DNA of 64,000 nt. Origin: Amyloporia xantha. Lineage: Eukaryota; Basidiomycota; Agaricomycetes; Polyporales; Adustoporiaceae. The notes under the pieces are model-generated. The model ran no database searches. It worked only from the letters and a program-made list of their open reading frames with translations, and had not been told where the DNA came from. The stretch covers positions 62,001 through 126,000 of the forward strand of contig JAYKKR010000046.1 in the NCBI GenBank assembly GCA_036971615.1. Reading direction: 5' to 3'. The number at the start of each line of letters is the position of its first letter. Position 1 is the stretch's first letter. The position numbers were made by a program, and so were the translations under genes. Below are positions 63,831 to 64,000 of this stretch, piece after piece.

Positions 63831-64000
63831 CATCAGGAAAACCCCCCCGGGGTAATTTCACAAAATGTTCAATAATTGGGTGATCTTCTGCATAATTACT
63901 TCATATTATCATATTATTTGTATTACACTAATGAAGACGTAATCTAGCGGTCCCCTTTCATATGCCAACTAATTCATAGCTAATATTATTCAGAAGCTAT
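63831..64000. mobile_element. Left end of a third CATCAGG-TIR element
   Basis: CATCAGGAAAACCCCCCCGG resembles the ends of copies A and B (CATCAGGAAAAACCTCCCGG). It begins exactly where a Copia LTR is interrupted, so it inserted into an older Copia copy. The element runs beyond the window. Confidence 0.65.

Overview
The window looks like nuclear DNA of a mushroom-forming basidiomycete (Agaricomycete). The genes are broken by many short introns of about 45-70 nt with GT-AG ends. The gene content also fits: a ROT1 ER chaperone, the proteasome beta-6 subunit, a fungal cytochrome P450, rapidly evolving F-box proteins, a secreted thaumatin-like protein and a Plavaka-type DNA transposon. No bacterial features, rRNA, CRISPR array or convincing tRNA gene was seen.

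Layout. 1-7.4 kb holds a short-chain dehydrogenase, two small inverted-repeat elements, a secreted thaumatin-like gene with an in-frame stop, and the 5' half of a conserved basidiomycete gene called here 'gene G'. 7.4-29.6 kb is a nested transposon complex. Two inverted copies of a 2.16-kb element with CATCAGG ends (copy A 7433-15703, copy B 21604-29553) flank a 5.9-kb segment. That segment carries a P450, a decayed F-box gene and the 3' half of gene G. Copy A contains a 6.1-kb Plavaka transposon; copy B contains a 5.8-kb Copia LTR retrotransposon. Each copy preserves the other's empty site. The 2-bp target duplications match only when the outer ends are paired crosswise (CA with CA, TC with TC). 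This shows that the 5.9-kb segment has been inverted by recombination between the copies, or mis-oriented in the assembly, and it cuts gene G inside an intron. Both copies carry an intron-containing fragment of an NADP-isocitrate dehydrogenase gene captured from a genome.

29.6-64 kb is mostly host DNA: a CAMK-like protein kinase, a decayed P-loop NTPase, a phospholipase-D-like protein, ROT1, an aldo/keto reductase with an N-terminal membrane anchor, an F-box-type gene with a probable frameshift, proteasome subunit beta-6, a 2-oxoglutarate/Fe(II) oxygenase, and an apparently intact large NTPase-nuclease protein that resembles Crinkler/RHS-type (CR) proteins. Its degenerate paralogue is the NTPase relic near 34 kb. 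Three long stretches (46.5-49.5, 50.6-54.9 and 60-63 kb) show no gene I can support. The window ends in repeat-derived DNA where a third CATCAGG end interrupts a fragment of a Copia LTR.

The genes are not a pathway. ROT1, the proteasome subunit and the kinase are core cell genes. The P450, oxidoreductases, F-box genes and NTPase-nuclease genes are fast-evolving accessory types, and several are visibly decaying around the transposon complex.
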